Part shown: one piece after another, positions 44,757 to 55,862 of the stretch
Layout: each line of letters opens with the position of its first letter
Position numbering within the stretch: position 1 is the first letter of the stretch
Assembly: GCF_030272615.1 (NCBI RefSeq)
Contig: NC_081415.1
Span: 366,487,667 to 366,551,666, forward strand
Direction of reading: 5' to 3'
DNA from: Cryptomeria japonica
Taxonomy: Eukaryota; Streptophyta; Pinopsida; Cupressales; Cupressaceae
DNA: 64,000 bases
The notes under the pieces: generated by a model
What the model was told of the DNA's origin: nothing
What the model saw: the letters and a program-made list of their open reading frames with translations, nothing else
Databases searched by the model: none
Made by a program: the position numbers and the translations under genes

Positions 44757-46800
44757 TCAAGGTTGTCCTATACCACTACCACCTAACTCTATTTGTCTTT
44801 GTGGTTGTGGGTGAGAAGATCTTCCAGATGCCTATCTCACATGATCACCACTCCTCTGAGGAGGTCCCATGACTCCACCACTACTAGTATCCATCCTCAC
44901 AGTGGTATGATAGCTACCTTCTCTCTGGCTCTTTGTGACTAAATCCTCATATAATCGTCACCAGTGTGATGTCTCCTTCCCGATCAGAAATAGTGCTCTA
45001 ATGGTATCAGTTGAGAGAGTGCCCGATCCAACCTACTGAATATGATCAAGGAGACCCTGAGTATCCTGTTGTCTCCTAACAGCCCTGTCCCTCTCTATCA
45101 TGAGTGTATGTACCTATGCTCTAAGCTGATATATCTATTCTCTATGACTATCAAAGGTCTCCTACTCTGGCACATCCTATTGAGGAACATGACCCCCAAA
45201 CTCCTCATCTCCACCTCCTTGTCCACCTACTGGAATATCAGCTCGAGTAGCTCTCAGAACCCATCATCTAATAAGTGGAACATGATCCTCTGGATCCTCA
45301 TCTTCTCCACCATGAGCTGCAATAATCCTAGGGTCTAGCTGAATCTGACCAAAATCAATGCCTCCCGCAACCCCTATTAAATTCTATAATCCTACCTCCT
45401 CCTGTACATGGTAACCCTCTCACTGATCTCATCCCTCCCCTACCAGTATCCCTCCCAATCTATCCTACCTCTCTCCCACCCATAGGAAGTGGTCTCCCAA
45501 TCCTGCCAACAGATCCAAACGGTCCTCCATGGACTCTCAATCGACCTCCTCTTCGTCTGGGTCTCCTACCGCCTCCGCCTCCATCTCCTCCCTCATCTCT
45601 ATTGCCTTCAGCCTTCTAAGTAGCTCTAATATCTCATCTCCATCTTTGTCTCCTAATAATGGGATCATTTGAATCATCATCCTCATCTCTTGAGCTAGGA
45701 GGAGGGTCTGTTGGATCAGTAATATGAGAAAATGGGTGTGCAAGTATGTACTGAGCATAATCTGCAGTAACCCCAGGATCTAGAATGTGCAATCTCAAAT
45801 CATAAGCCACCCTAGGAGTAGCCAGAAACTCTGTGCGTGCAATCTCAAAAGACAAAGAAGGTCCCCAATCTTACCTATCCCTATACCATCGTGCATATAT
45901 CATGACACTAGTAGGCATGGGCTGAATGATACCAAACTGTCTCAGAATGTGACTAATCAACTATTGCTCAACAATGTATGGAGTCTGACCAATGACATAT
46001 CTACTCTACATAATAAATGGTAATGTATGTGCATCATCCATCCATGCCTCACAATCAATATAAGGTCTCGAAATAACACTATCTAGTGAATCAAGAACCT
46101 AATGCCAATACTCCATCTTACCTAGCTTATGCTAAGTAAGGATACCTGCATATAAATAAACATATGATTGCCTCTCACCATGAACTCTATGATGAATAGG
46201 TCGCATAATAGCAATGTGCTCCCAACACCAGATCTGTAATAGAGTGCATCCTGTCGATAAACTAGTGCTCTCATCATAAACAACCTTATGAAGATCATGA
46301 TACAAATGAGTGAGCATACAAACACCCCATGCATATTGATTCCGATGTTGCATCATGCTCTAAAGAATCTCACCCCAACCAACAAAAAAACCTCAAGATC
46401 TCCTATTTGGATAGATGAATCCCCCAATCAAACCTACAAGAATCATGGGGAGAGTCTCGTAATACATAATCATATCCTACCATCAGATCTCTCCTCTCGA
46501 AATGCTCTCATCACTGAATACGGCTCTGCAAGCCACTATCCCTCCACGATCCTGAAAAATGTATTGGACTAACTCACCAGTCATAGGGATGTGGAGAATC
46601 CTATATACATCCTCATATGTCACACTAATCTCACCAGTGGGTAGGTGGAAAGTGTTATGCTTGCTATGCCATCTCTCTGCTAAAGAAGTCAACAATCCCC
46701 TATTATGGTTAATATTAGGCATGTATAACAAGTGACGTAATCCACAGACATCTATATGTCTCACCTCAACCTGGGTCAGCTCTAGCACTAAGTGGTGCAT
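44757..46800 (-). pseudogene. Antisense plant mobile domain (PMD) gene of element A
   Basis: Read on the minus strand from ATG at 46800, the frame gives HLLYMPNINHNRGLLTSLAE, RWHSKHNTFHLPTGEISVTY and EDVYRILHIPMTGELVQY. These are the hallmark blocks of the plant mobile domain (FHLPxGE and the following GLPxTG-like region). Further on are MLTHLYHDLHKVVYDE and TLLQIWCWEH, also PMD blocks. The C-terminus changes frame, has a Gly/Arg-rich stretch (near 45540-45600) and a short coiled coil (MIERDRAVRRQQDTQ, near 45080), and ends at the TGA at 44757-44759. Several stops are CAG-to-TAG changes. Extra antisense ORFs between pol and the 3' LTR are known in Tat elements. Function is unknown. Confidence 0.75.
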
Positions 46801-46801
46801 A

Positions 46802-46846
46802 GCCGGGAATTTCTCCCGGCACAGGAGAATATTGAGTTTCTCCTGT
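46802..46846 (-). promoter_or_regulatory. Two adjacent stem-loops directly upstream of the antisense ATG
   Basis: GCCGGGA-5-TCCCGGC (46802-46820) and ACAGGAGAA-8-TTCTCCTGT (46821-46846) are perfect stems of 7 and 9 bp. In the antisense transcript they would end one base before the start codon. A role in translation is inference. Confidence 0.45.
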
Positions 46847-47980
46847 TTACCAAGAGAATTTGATCAATCATCAATCATCTATCTCTCTATCAAAGAGATC
46901 TCTAATCTATCACATCAACAGTTGGTACATCTTTTCAAATGAAGTAAATCAGGCTATCAAATCAATCTAAACCTAAAAATCATGGTTTTCTATCAATCAA
47001 TGAGTTCAATCGAACTTTGTTATGCTCTACATTAGAAACTACATCAGTTTCTTAGAGCTAATCTATCAAATCTATCCAATCAAATTCAATCAATCAATCG
47101 TTTATCCTATCAATCAAGACATCAATCAAGTACCTATCAATCACAATTGCGCATCAAAATGCCTAAATCTAATCATCAAAGTGAATTTTAACATGAACAA
47201 AATCAAACAAATTCATTTGAAACATAAGTACTAATATTTTTAACAAAAGGGCTATTCTATTGAAGACAGACGCTAAATCAAACATATGCATGAACCTTTT
47301 TCGCACAACCGCTAAACCTTGGAACAAAAGTGTGAAACCATCAAAAGTGCTGCCCTATTCATCATATGCGCAAACATACAAATCAAATGCACTAAAAAAA
47401 TGAGCATATGCGCTAAAATTATCAGATGCTCTAACTTTAAATGCAAAAGCGCTAACAAACAAAATGGAAGCATTAAAACATGATGCCAAAAATCAGAAAA
47501 TTCAAAAAAAAAGTCTCATACGCGCCGAAAAACATGGAAAATCGTATGACAAGTTGCAAACCAACTTGGGATAAGGTACAAACCGGATACCCATAGTCAA
47601 GAGGTTGCTGATATCGTCGAACGCGCTCAAATCGATGGTTCTCAAATGCAATCACCATTTCGCCACCTCACCTATGATAAATTTCTTTAAAAGCTGACAA
47701 GGATGCAAATGAAATTAAAATTATCTTTGGCTAATTTTATATTTACCATTTGGAAGGGTAATTAATGCTGTTAAAATGGGGAAATTTCATTTATTTTTCA
47801 TAAATGAATTTAATTGACAGACTTTTTCAATTATCGTGAGATCAATCGCTTATCCAAATTTTTCAACAATTTCACGATCAATCTCTTGAGGGGGCACACA
47901 ATCAGGATTTTTAATCTCCATTAGGCACACTATCAAGACTTGATTTAATCTTTGAAACAATGTTGTCTTGACATCATTTC
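46847..47980 (-). other. Antisense leader region of element A with mirrored repeats
   Basis: No coding sequence is convincing. A degenerate repeat at about 47230-47480 reads GCGCTAAA / AAAAGCGCTAAC on the plus strand. Read on the minus strand it becomes GTTAGCGCTTTTGC, the same unit as in the sense leader at 7780-8045. This fits an antisense transcript starting near the 3' LTR. Confidence 0.55.
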
Positions 47981-47994
47981 AAAGAGGGCCAAAA
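47981..47994 (+). other. Polypurine tract of element A
   Basis: AAAGAGGGCCAAAA directly abuts the TG of the 3' LTR at 47995. It primes plus-strand DNA synthesis in LTR elements. Confidence 0.75.
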
Positions 47995-49064
47995 TGTATG
48001 CACATAAAAATGGCTATGAGCGATTAAATAAATATTTAATATTTATTTAATAATTATTCTTCTATTAAATAGTTAATTTGAAAAGATTAATTTATTTAAT
48101 TCATTTCATGTCCTTCTATTAATTAATTTAATTGAAATATTTTATTAATTAACTCATTTATCCTTTTCTTCTAATCAATTAATTAAATATCTAATATTTA
48201 ATGGTTATTCTTCTATCCTATAGTCTCAATTATTAAATGATTTCTTAAATTATTTAATCCCTTTTCCAACTCATTCTTCCATCTCCACTTCATCTTTCCT
48301 TTTCCAACTCATCCACCATGTGGCTAAATTAATTCAACAAAATTAAAATAAATAAATCATTTATTAGCCACTTATCTTCAACTTCCAAATTTAATGAAAT
48401 ATTGTGTACATACACATATATCTTAACCTTCTTCTATATTCTCTCCAACATCCCTACATCTTAGGAAGGACTTGAGTCCACTTGTCCTCTCATGCCTAAA
48501 TCTTCTCCAACCATCCCTAGATTTCCTCAGTCAGCAACCCGGTCAAGGTGAGATGAGTGACACTTGTCTTCTCCTTCCCCCTTTCTCTCAACCTTCGCCT
48601 TTGCTCACAACCATCCAAATCGGCAGATCTGATCATGACCATTGATCCAGGCCACATCATCTTATCCTCTCAAAATTCTATAAAAATGGGAGTTTGAGTT
48701 GAGAAAGAGCTAGTCTTCAAGTGAGTTTTCAAGTTAACCATTTGTGAAAACTTATGCATCCGTGAGTTTTAAATCTTGAAGCAAATAAGCATTTAGCATT
48801 GCATATCATAGTATCAGTCCATTCTACATATGCCATCTTCAAAGCTATCATTTCTTATCTGAGAGCACATCATCTGCAACTAGGAACAATGGATTTAGGA
48901 CACAATGAGACATAAATCATGAAGGTAATAACAGTGTATTTAGTTTATATCAATTTCATGTAGTTTCATTGGTTGAGTTTAGGTTTCCTATAGCATTTCC
49001 TTTGTATTTTGTGAAACAAATATGTTGCAGGTAGTATTCTAATGATGAAATTCAAGTCGACACA
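47995..49064 (+). repeat. 3' LTR of element A (complete)
   Basis: 1,070 bases, TGTATGCACA to GTCGACACA, without the insertion that splits the 5' LTR. A TATA-like CTATAAAAA lies at 48678-48686. It was the reference for locating insertion F. Confidence 0.94.
48678..48686 (+). promoter_or_regulatory. TATA-like box of the element A 3' LTR
   Basis: CTATAAAAA matches the copy at 3006-3014, with conserved surroundings (TCCTCTCAAAA upstream, GGAGTTTGAGTTGAG downstream). Confidence 0.5.
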
Positions 49065-49069
49065 CTAAT
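49065..49069. repeat. Target-site duplication of element A, right copy (CTAAT)
   Basis: It matches 2251-2255 exactly. The following ATCCCTGGCATGG continues the H sequence, as in G at 63024. Confidence 0.92.
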
Positions 49070-49861
49070 ATCCCTGGCATGGTATTAGTCCCATATGATG
49101 ATGATGATGAGCCTGATACTACAAGATCAACTGAACCAAATGAGTCTCAGTTTTTATAGAAGATTGTTGAATTAGAAAGTAAATTGAAAGAATCAGAAAA
49201 ACAATCAGCCGAGCAGCAGAAGGATATAGTTAGCTATGTGCTAACTCATTTGAATGAGAAAATTGAAAGCAGGATAAACAGTATCCATGCCTTATATTCT
49301 TTACTTTTTGATGCAATTCAAAAGTTTGATGACAATAAAGAAGTGGCAATTCCCCTATTTACAAAGTGGTTACAAAGGGGAAATGAGCTTAGAATGATGT
49401 CTATGGCCTCTAAATTTCATGCTGAGAGACCACATGCACTCCAACCAATATATTTGTTGGTGAAATCCATGCAAGAAGCCCAAATTTTGCCAGAAAATAT
49501 AGAAAGAAAAGTAAGGGAATTGATGAATAGTTTTAGTGAATTTGAACAAACTCTTTTGCTAGATATTGAAGATAGAGAAGCGACAGTTAAGCCTTTGCAG
49601 TTTTGGAAGCAAGAGGCAGAGAGAGTCATCGACACCCAGGTAGAAATGATTTGTGATGGGATAAATATGGATATGCTAGACGATAGTATGGATAAAATAA
49701 TTGCTACATGGTTATTTTTTGAAACTTTTGAAAGAGAGGCAAACCAAGTAGCTATTAAGTATATTCCATATAGGGCAAAAGGTGATGAAGTCATGAATTT
49801 CAATTGGCCATCTGACGAATATTATAGTGCATGGAGTGGCATGTATCTGAATGATGAATAG
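49070..49861 (+). pseudogene. ORF3 of gypsy element H, right fragment
   Basis: It continues the ORF cut at 2250: an Asp-rich run (GATGATGATGATGAT near 49096), then a 225-codon open frame at 49184-49861. That frame contains HLNEKIESRINSIHALYSLL, WLQRGNELRMM, LVKSMQEAQILPENIERKVR and a conserved C-terminus ending AWSGMYLNDE. A stop lies near 49158. The same C-terminus is present in G at 63189-63796. Helical and charged, probably coiled coil; function unknown. Confidence 0.78.
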
Positions 49862-49950
49862 AAAGTTGTAAACAATTTGCATAACTATTTTTGTTTTCTA
49901 GTGGCAGATATTTTGGAACCCGTAAGATAGGATGGGGGTAATTTTTATCA
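49862..49950 (+). other. PPT region of element H
   Basis: GATAGGATGGGGGTAA (49926-49941) is conserved at 63861-63876 and is the best purine tract before the LTR. It is about 10 bases from the assumed LTR start, so the boundary is uncertain. Confidence 0.5.
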
Positions 49951-51098
49951 TGAGTTTTGAAGAAGGCAGCTACATATTTTGATCCAGTATAAGAAAGTTC
50001 GAGGATGGTTGTTTTGTATAACAAAATGGGGTTATGTATAGTCATTCTAAGATGACAGGTGTCTCCTCTCACCTGAAGCTTGTTTGCTCCCTTGTTTTAT
50101 ATAAAAGGGAATGCAAGGCTATGAGACAAGGTTCAAAATTTTGGTCCCTTAAGTGTTCTGAATTCTTGTTTCCAAATAGAAAAGTCTAGGTGAAACAAAA
50201 GGATTGTAAAAGGTCATTTTACAAAGCAAAAAATAGAAAGAGTCTTGTGTCTATAATTTTTGCAGGTTCTTGAAGCAGTTATGTATGGATTGTATTCTTA
50301 CAAAGACAACATAATTAATGAATAAATATATGATTCAAACCCACTTCTCTCCAGTCAACTATTCTATCATGTTTTGAATGCATATTATCATGGATTTTAT
50401 CATTCATTGCACTATTGTGGTGTATGTAAATTTTTGTTAATGCTTTGGTCTGAGAGGTCAATTAAATGCTTGAATGAAATTGCAGAGTGATAGGGATCTT
50501 TGGAGGGATTTTAATAAGTAGTTTTGGGTGAGGATTACAAATACGATGTATTGCAAGGCAATATTATCTCTGGTTATATGTTGTTAGATAAATTCTTACC
50601 AGAAGTACAGTCTAATGCAGTATGAATTCATGTACCCAATGGAATACGACACTGATCATAGTTAAGTGAATGCCTGGGTATTTATTTACTGTTTGGAATC
50701 ACCCCTGGTTTTCTATAACTTGTTGAATATCATAATATTTTTATTTTATATGAATTTTGTCATGTTATTAGTCATCTCATGCTCCAAGCGGGTTCAGGAT
50801 CATTGAGGAATTTTCCATTCTTGAGCATTCTCCCTTATTGTTGAGTCTGTATATGAGATTATCTTATTTGTTTCATGCATGATTTGTGAGTGTGGCGTAA
50901 AATCACAAATAAGCATGGGGATCACCCTCCTTGGTTCTATAGAGCCTAAAGTGCAGAAGAATCTTGCATCCTTGTTATTGTTGGTCCAAGCTTGAAGAAT
51001 ATTAAATAGTTGGAAGTGGCTTTCCATAGATATTTTTAGGAGAAAACAACTTGGTCTTTGCCTTTGAGTCTGTGTAAACCCGTTTTTGGGCACCAACA
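49951..51098 (+). repeat. LTR shared by H (3') and G (5')
   Basis: It lies between the end of the H ORF3 and the start of the G internal region. It opens TGAGTTTTGAAGAAGG (also at 63886) and ends GGGCACCAACA before the G leader. A TATA box, TTTTATATAAAAGGG, lies at 50095-50109. Only one LTR separates the two internal regions, so H and G are a tandem. The left boundary is uncertain by about 10 bases. Confidence 0.72.
50095..50109 (+). promoter_or_regulatory. TATA box of the H/G LTR
   Basis: TTTTATATAAAAGGG is a near-ideal plant TATA box about 150 bases into the LTR, implying a short U3 and a long R-U5. Confidence 0.55.
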
Positions 51099-51103
51099 AA
51101 AAA

Positions 51104-51121
51104 TAGCGACTCTATTAGGGA
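51104..51121 (+). other. Primer-binding-like site of element G
   Basis: TAGCGACTCTATTAGGGA resembles the TGGCGACTC(T/C)GCTGGGGA segment found at this place in many plant gypsy elements, with mutations. It lies 5 bases after the likely LTR end. Confidence 0.5.
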
Positions 51122-51437
51122 AAAGAATGATAAAGAGTCTCTAGCTAAAGAGTTCTTGTTTAAAATACAATAGAAGTTTTCATAATATATCTATGATTTG
51201 ACGGTTGAGCCCACGGTTCTGTATTTTTGGTTCATGTTTTCCTGTGAAAAAGGTGTTCTACAATTTTGTGAGAAAGATATTTCAGTTTACGAACAAGGTT
51301 CACAGATTTATTTCAAGAATTATCAAGTAGTATATTATTTAATATCCCAAAGTAACTTGGGTGGTGACTCTGAGGTTTTTACGCCAGTGCGTATATATTT
51401 GAATAATTCTAACAAATCTTTGAAGGACTCTGATACT
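51122..51437 (+). other. Leader of element G
   Basis: About 315 bases lie between the PBS-like site and the gag ATG. The frame is open from 51198, but the conserved gag start is more likely MSKEKNTRGYMRFHP at 51438. Confidence 0.45.
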
Positions 51438-53540
51438 ATGAGTAAAGAAAAGAACACCAGAGGTTACATGAGGTTCCACCCTAAAGAAAAGTTGGAAGAG
51501 CTTCAAGGAGATCCGCAGAGATAGGAAACAAGAAGAAATGTAGAGACAAGCACCGCTCCCTCATCATGGAAGCCCAAGAAAAAGAATACAAGTAAGTCAC
51601 AGTTAAACTCTATTCCTAAGGTTCATGCATCATCTTCCAAAATTTATGAATCGAATAGTTTAGGATTTTTCAATTCTTTATTTGATACACCTATACAAGA
51701 ATAAATGCAACCACAAAGAAAAGAATGCACTCAATTTCAATCTTCAGAGAAGGCAAGAGGTTGAAGTAGAAGTAGAAGTCATCAAAGCGAGAATGTTATT
51801 GGTGTACCTCCTCCTCTAGGTCTCATAACAAATTTTTCTCATAGTTACAAATCAGTACGAGAACAAAATGATGTGAACTTGATTGATTTAGATGACACTT
51901 CCAGATCTGAAATAACTTTGCCAGATCCAGAAGAAGTTTTTGGAGATATAAATACATTGAGAAGATAACTCTAGGAATAGATAGATCTCAGAAGTAAGAG
52001 ACAAAAGCAAAAAGAATCTGAGGTTATTATAGCTATGATAGAAAGAGACGATCTAATGAGATAGTTAGCAACACTCAAAGCATTAGCGCAAGAAAATGAT
52101 AACCCTAGTGTTGAGGGCCCTGTTCTAAGAGAGATTGTAGATAAGAAATCTGAAAATGTCATAAGGGAAAAGGCTAAGAATAATGTGGATAACCAAAGGT
52201 TAGCTGATCTTAGGCAACCAAGTATTCGGGTTCCTAAATTAGATTTGGATAAGGGAAAACAAAAAGTGTTTGTTGTTAAGATAGATGATAGGAAGTCTTC
52301 GACTATCCTAGATTTAAGCCTAAAGTTATCCCAAATTGACATTGAGTTAGAAACAGCTAGGATAGAAAATGAAACTCTTGCAAAAGAGTTGAAGAGATTT
52401 GAAATGGAAGCCTCAAATGTAAAGATGAAAAGGAAAATTGATTTCCTTAAGTTGTCAACTTTGAACAGTGCTTCATTTATCACTGGTCCATCCAAAACTC
52501 AGGCTATTTCTGGTGCAACACCAAATGTCATTACGAGTGTTCCATCTCAAAATGACCAAAGTACTCAGAACACTGGGATTTCGCTTATTGGACAGAAAAG
52601 TCAGGTAAATACTCAAAATAGTAGTCATCCCCAATGTCCTAAAGATTTTAACACAGTTGCAAGGGTTAACATTAGAACAAATGCTATTGCAGCTAATACT
52701 ATAACAAGTGTTGCAGGACGAGCTGTAGTAGGGCAATTTCAAAGAAGACCTATCCATCTAGAGAGGTATAGGCAATTACGTTTTGATGGGATCCCAAATG
52801 ACTTAAGGGATAAATTTAGTAAATTCATAGGTAATAATGCTATAACTGGCAAGGAACACCTAAGGGAATTCACTGACAAGTTGAATGATTATGAGGTGGA
52901 GCATGAAGATGTGGTTATGAAATTATTTGTACAATCTCTGACAGAGGATGCCAGGGATTGGTATAGGGGATTGCCAACTACAAGTATTAGTACCTAGGAG
53001 GAATTTGAGAGATTTTTCAAGGAGCAGTATGGTGACAAAACAAACCCTAGTTTCATGTTAAACGAGTTCAATAACATCAAAAAGTTATTGAACGAGGATA
53101 TGTCTGATTTCAATATTAGATTTTAGAAAGTTATGCACAAGTTGTTTCAAGTGTTAAGGTTGGTTGACAATGTTTGTCTGACTACATATATGAATGCATT
53201 TGATGCGAAAATGGCATATATACTTAGAGACAAGGATCCTCAAACTCTGAGAGATGCATTTAGAATATCTATAAATGTGGAAGGAAATAGAAGAGCTTTG
53301 GGTAAGCTCAGAAGAAGAGAGGATCCTAGATTTTTTAAAAGTGCCAAAGATAAAATTGAAAATTCTTTAGGTACAAAACCTAAAGAAGAAGAAAGATGGG
53401 ACAAGGTACTTAATACCTTGAAGGACTTGAAATTGACAAAAAATGACAAGAGCTCTATACTAGAAAAGCCACAATTTAATAAATTTAATAGACCATTAAG
53501 ATTGCAAGATTACCCTTACAATACAAATTGGAAAGATTGA
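51438..53540 (+). pseudogene. Element G gag
   Basis: A single frame (MSKEKNTRGYMRF to NTNWKD) has about nine stops. It has a charged N-terminus, a coiled-coil segment (LDLSLKLSQIDIELETARIE, near 52305-52400), and the gag capsid core with LRFDGIPNDLRDKFSKF, then KLFVQSLTEDARDWYRGLP (near 52917-52975) and FERFFKEQYG. Basic sequence follows. No intact zinc knuckle is visible inside the frame. It would form the particle shell. Confidence 0.82.
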
Positions 53541-54491
53541 AAACCTTTCCAATAGCAAAAGGGTAAAAAATAACACCAAACCCCCTAACCCATTACAAAA
53601 AAATACAATGAACATGGTGGATGATACTCCCTAGTGTGTTTCTTGTCAATCACCCTATTCACTTGAATATCGTATCATAGCACAATTTATTTCCGCTAAG
53701 GATGAGACACACGAAGAAGAGGAAGAAACCTTTGAAGGTGATAATGTCGATTGTCTTATGATTTCTGCCTACCTCGGAGAAGAAGAATATTCTTCTGATA
53801 TTGAGACTCAAGACTTTGACATAGATAATCAAAGGAAAATAAATGAAACATATCATCAGCAGGTTTTTTCTAATGAGGAATTATCTGTTGATGACCGAAT
53901 GTGCAATGCTGAACAAGGTGAGTGTTATGTTTCCTTGAGAAGACCCTGAAATGAAGAGATTGCTAAAATAATAGCTTCTATGGTAGCTCGGGTAAAAAGC
54001 AATTATCAATTGAGAAACAGGGTTGTAGGTTAAGACCAAGGCAAGCCTTCAGATTTATTTGTCAAAGAATTGAAAAATAAAGGAAAAGAGGTCAAGGAGG
54101 ATAAATCAGTGAAAGAAGCAATCAAAATTAAGGAGGTCAAGAGAAAGGAGTGGGCTAAGAAAGTAGAGGTTGTGAAACCTATTGAAAAAATTCTCCACTT
54201 AAGATGGAAGAAAAGATGGTTGAAGAGTCTTCTTCGCCCATTGGAGGAGACTCACAGAAGACACAAATATTGAAGGCAACATATGCAAGAAAGATGAAGA
54301 ACAATCAGGTATGTCACTTGAATTAGCAAAAGGATATGCTTTTGTTGCTTTCTCAGATTATAGTTAAGGTTCCTTTGCAAGATATGTTAACAATTGAAGA
54401 GCATAGGGAGAAATCCATGGCCTGGGTCAAGGGTATTTCCCATTCTGTTGAAACTAAAAATAAGAATATATCTCATATTAAAAAGGAATGA
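53541..54491 (+). pseudogene. Element G gag-protease linker
   Basis: The reading moves to another frame. A CVSCQSPYSLEYRIIAQ segment (near 53636-53686) looks like the degenerate Cys/His motif usual at this place. Then come an acidic stretch (DETHEEEEETFEGDN) and a Lys-rich stretch with KEAIKIKEVKRKEWAKKVEV (near 54112-54170). Several stops and shifts are present. Confidence 0.6.
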
Positions 54492-55043
54492 ATGATTACA
54501 AATGAAATGAAGGATAAAGAATTAGAGGAAATGGTTTCTCAAATTCCCCAAATTTATCTTGAAGATACAGTAGGGGAGAGCCCTGACAATATAGATCCTT
54601 TCTTTCTAAGTGTTATTATAAATGGAGGAGTATTGAAGAATTGTATGATTGTTTCTAGGGCCTCAAATATTGTCATGCCCATAAGGATAATGCAGTCCAT
54701 GGTTTTAAAGGTAGATACTCCTCACGGTAGATGTTGTGCTATGGATTCAAAAAAAGTGCCTATGATAGGAACTATAAAGGCACTACCTTATAAACTTGTT
54801 GCTTTCCCTGAGAAAGAATTAGTTATGAGTGTCCTAGTTGTGGATATTCCACCTCATTATGGGATACTATTATCGAGAAAATGGAGTGCCTCTATGGGTG
54901 GAAGTTTGCAATGTGACCTATCTTATGCTACTTTTTGCATTGATGGTAAAAATGTAAAGGTCAAAAGAGAATCCAGGGTACCATATATGATGGTACACAC
55001 ATCACAATCTGATGAAGATATGACTTGTTTTGTAGACACATAG
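54492..55043 (+). pseudogene. Element G aspartic protease, active site lost
   Basis: A 183-codon frame has the pattern of the plant gypsy protease (LSVIINGGVLKNCMI, NIVMPIRIMQSMVLKVDTPH, VVDIPPHYGILLSRKW for the usual LLGR segment). At the active site the expected D-S/T/G-A reads SRASN, so the catalytic Asp is missing. It precedes the RNase H in the same frame. Confidence 0.8.
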
Positions 55044-55862
55044 ATAAATACTTTCAAGGTTGAAGACTCTCCACTGAAGAAAAAGGAACAACCTGCATTA
55101 TTGGATAAAGAAGTAGAAAAATCATCAGGAGATGATGATTTGTGGACCATGTATTTTGATGGAGCCAATTCTAAGGAGGGCTCAGGAGTAGGTGTGTTGT
55201 TCATATCACCCCATGGAGAAAATTTTAAGTTTTCTTTTACTTTGTCCTTTGCATGTACAAATAATGTAGCAGAATATGATGCGTTGTTGCTTGGTTTGAA
55301 GTTATCTAAAAAACATGGGATAAAGAATCTCAAGGTGGTTGGAGACTCTAAGTTAATCATATCCCAAATCAGATCTAAATATGCGTCAAAAAACAAAAGG
55401 CTGAAATAGTATAGAAATGTTGTATGGGACCAAATTGAGAACTTTGATGCATTTGGTAATGAATGGAAAGAGAGAAGTCATAACATAATGGTTGATCTCC
55501 TGGAAAATATAGCTTTAAGGTCAAAGGACATCACTTTTGTTGGAATCTCAAAGATTGAGATTTAGACATGGCCTTCAGTCCCTGATAATATTGAAAACTG
55601 GCAGGTTTTTAATGATGATGATGATATTTTAAGATTTCTACATTGTGTAGATGAATATGAAAATCAGGAGATTGATTTTTGTGCTTTTGTGCAAACAGAG
55701 GATGATAAGGAAACAATCTTTGTGAAGGAAGTGATTCAATTGAAGACAAATAAAATTCTCAGAGGTTTGGTTGTTTTAGAGAGGGTGTTTGATAGTTAAG
55801 ATAAAGCTAAGGTTGTTACTACTGTCCCGCACCCTGAAGATTTAGAAGAAGTTAACCTTGGG
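55044..55862 (+). pseudogene. Element G archaeal-type RNase H located upstream of RT, plus linker
   Basis: It is in frame with the protease. LWTMYFDGANSKEGSGVGVL (first Asp), FACTNNVAEYDALLLGLKL (Glu) and VVGDSKLIISQIRSKYASKN (Asp) match the aRNH family used by Tat elements, with all three acidic positions kept (55140-55380). After a stop at 55407 the domain tail (LLENIALRSKD) and an acidic linker lead to RT. The usual location is between gypsy RNase H and integrase, so the placement is the notable point. Confidence 0.82.

Larger units (their letters stand above)
2256..49064 (+). mobile_element. Element A: very long Ty3/gypsy (Tat-type) LTR retrotransposon with nested insertions
   Basis: LTRs at 2256-7664 (interrupted) and 47995-49064 start with TG and end with CA. 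They are flanked by CTAAT duplications, a PBS-like site follows the 5' LTR, and a purine tract precedes the 3' LTR. The internal order is leader, gag, protease, G-patch, linker, RT, RNase H, archaeal-type RNase H, integrase and an antisense plant-mobile-domain gene. Insertions F, E, B/C and I make up roughly 30 kb of the 46.8-kb span. An inactivated aRNase H, RT loss, frameshifts and stops make it non-functional. The second RNase H and the long spacer with an antisense ORF point to the Tat lineage. Confidence 0.9.

Noticed and set aside
44757-46800. Antisense gene considered as a host gene captured between elements
   Set aside because: It lies inside element A between pol and PPT without its own flanking insertion signs, and antisense extra ORFs are known in this lineage. 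Host origin before capture remains possible.
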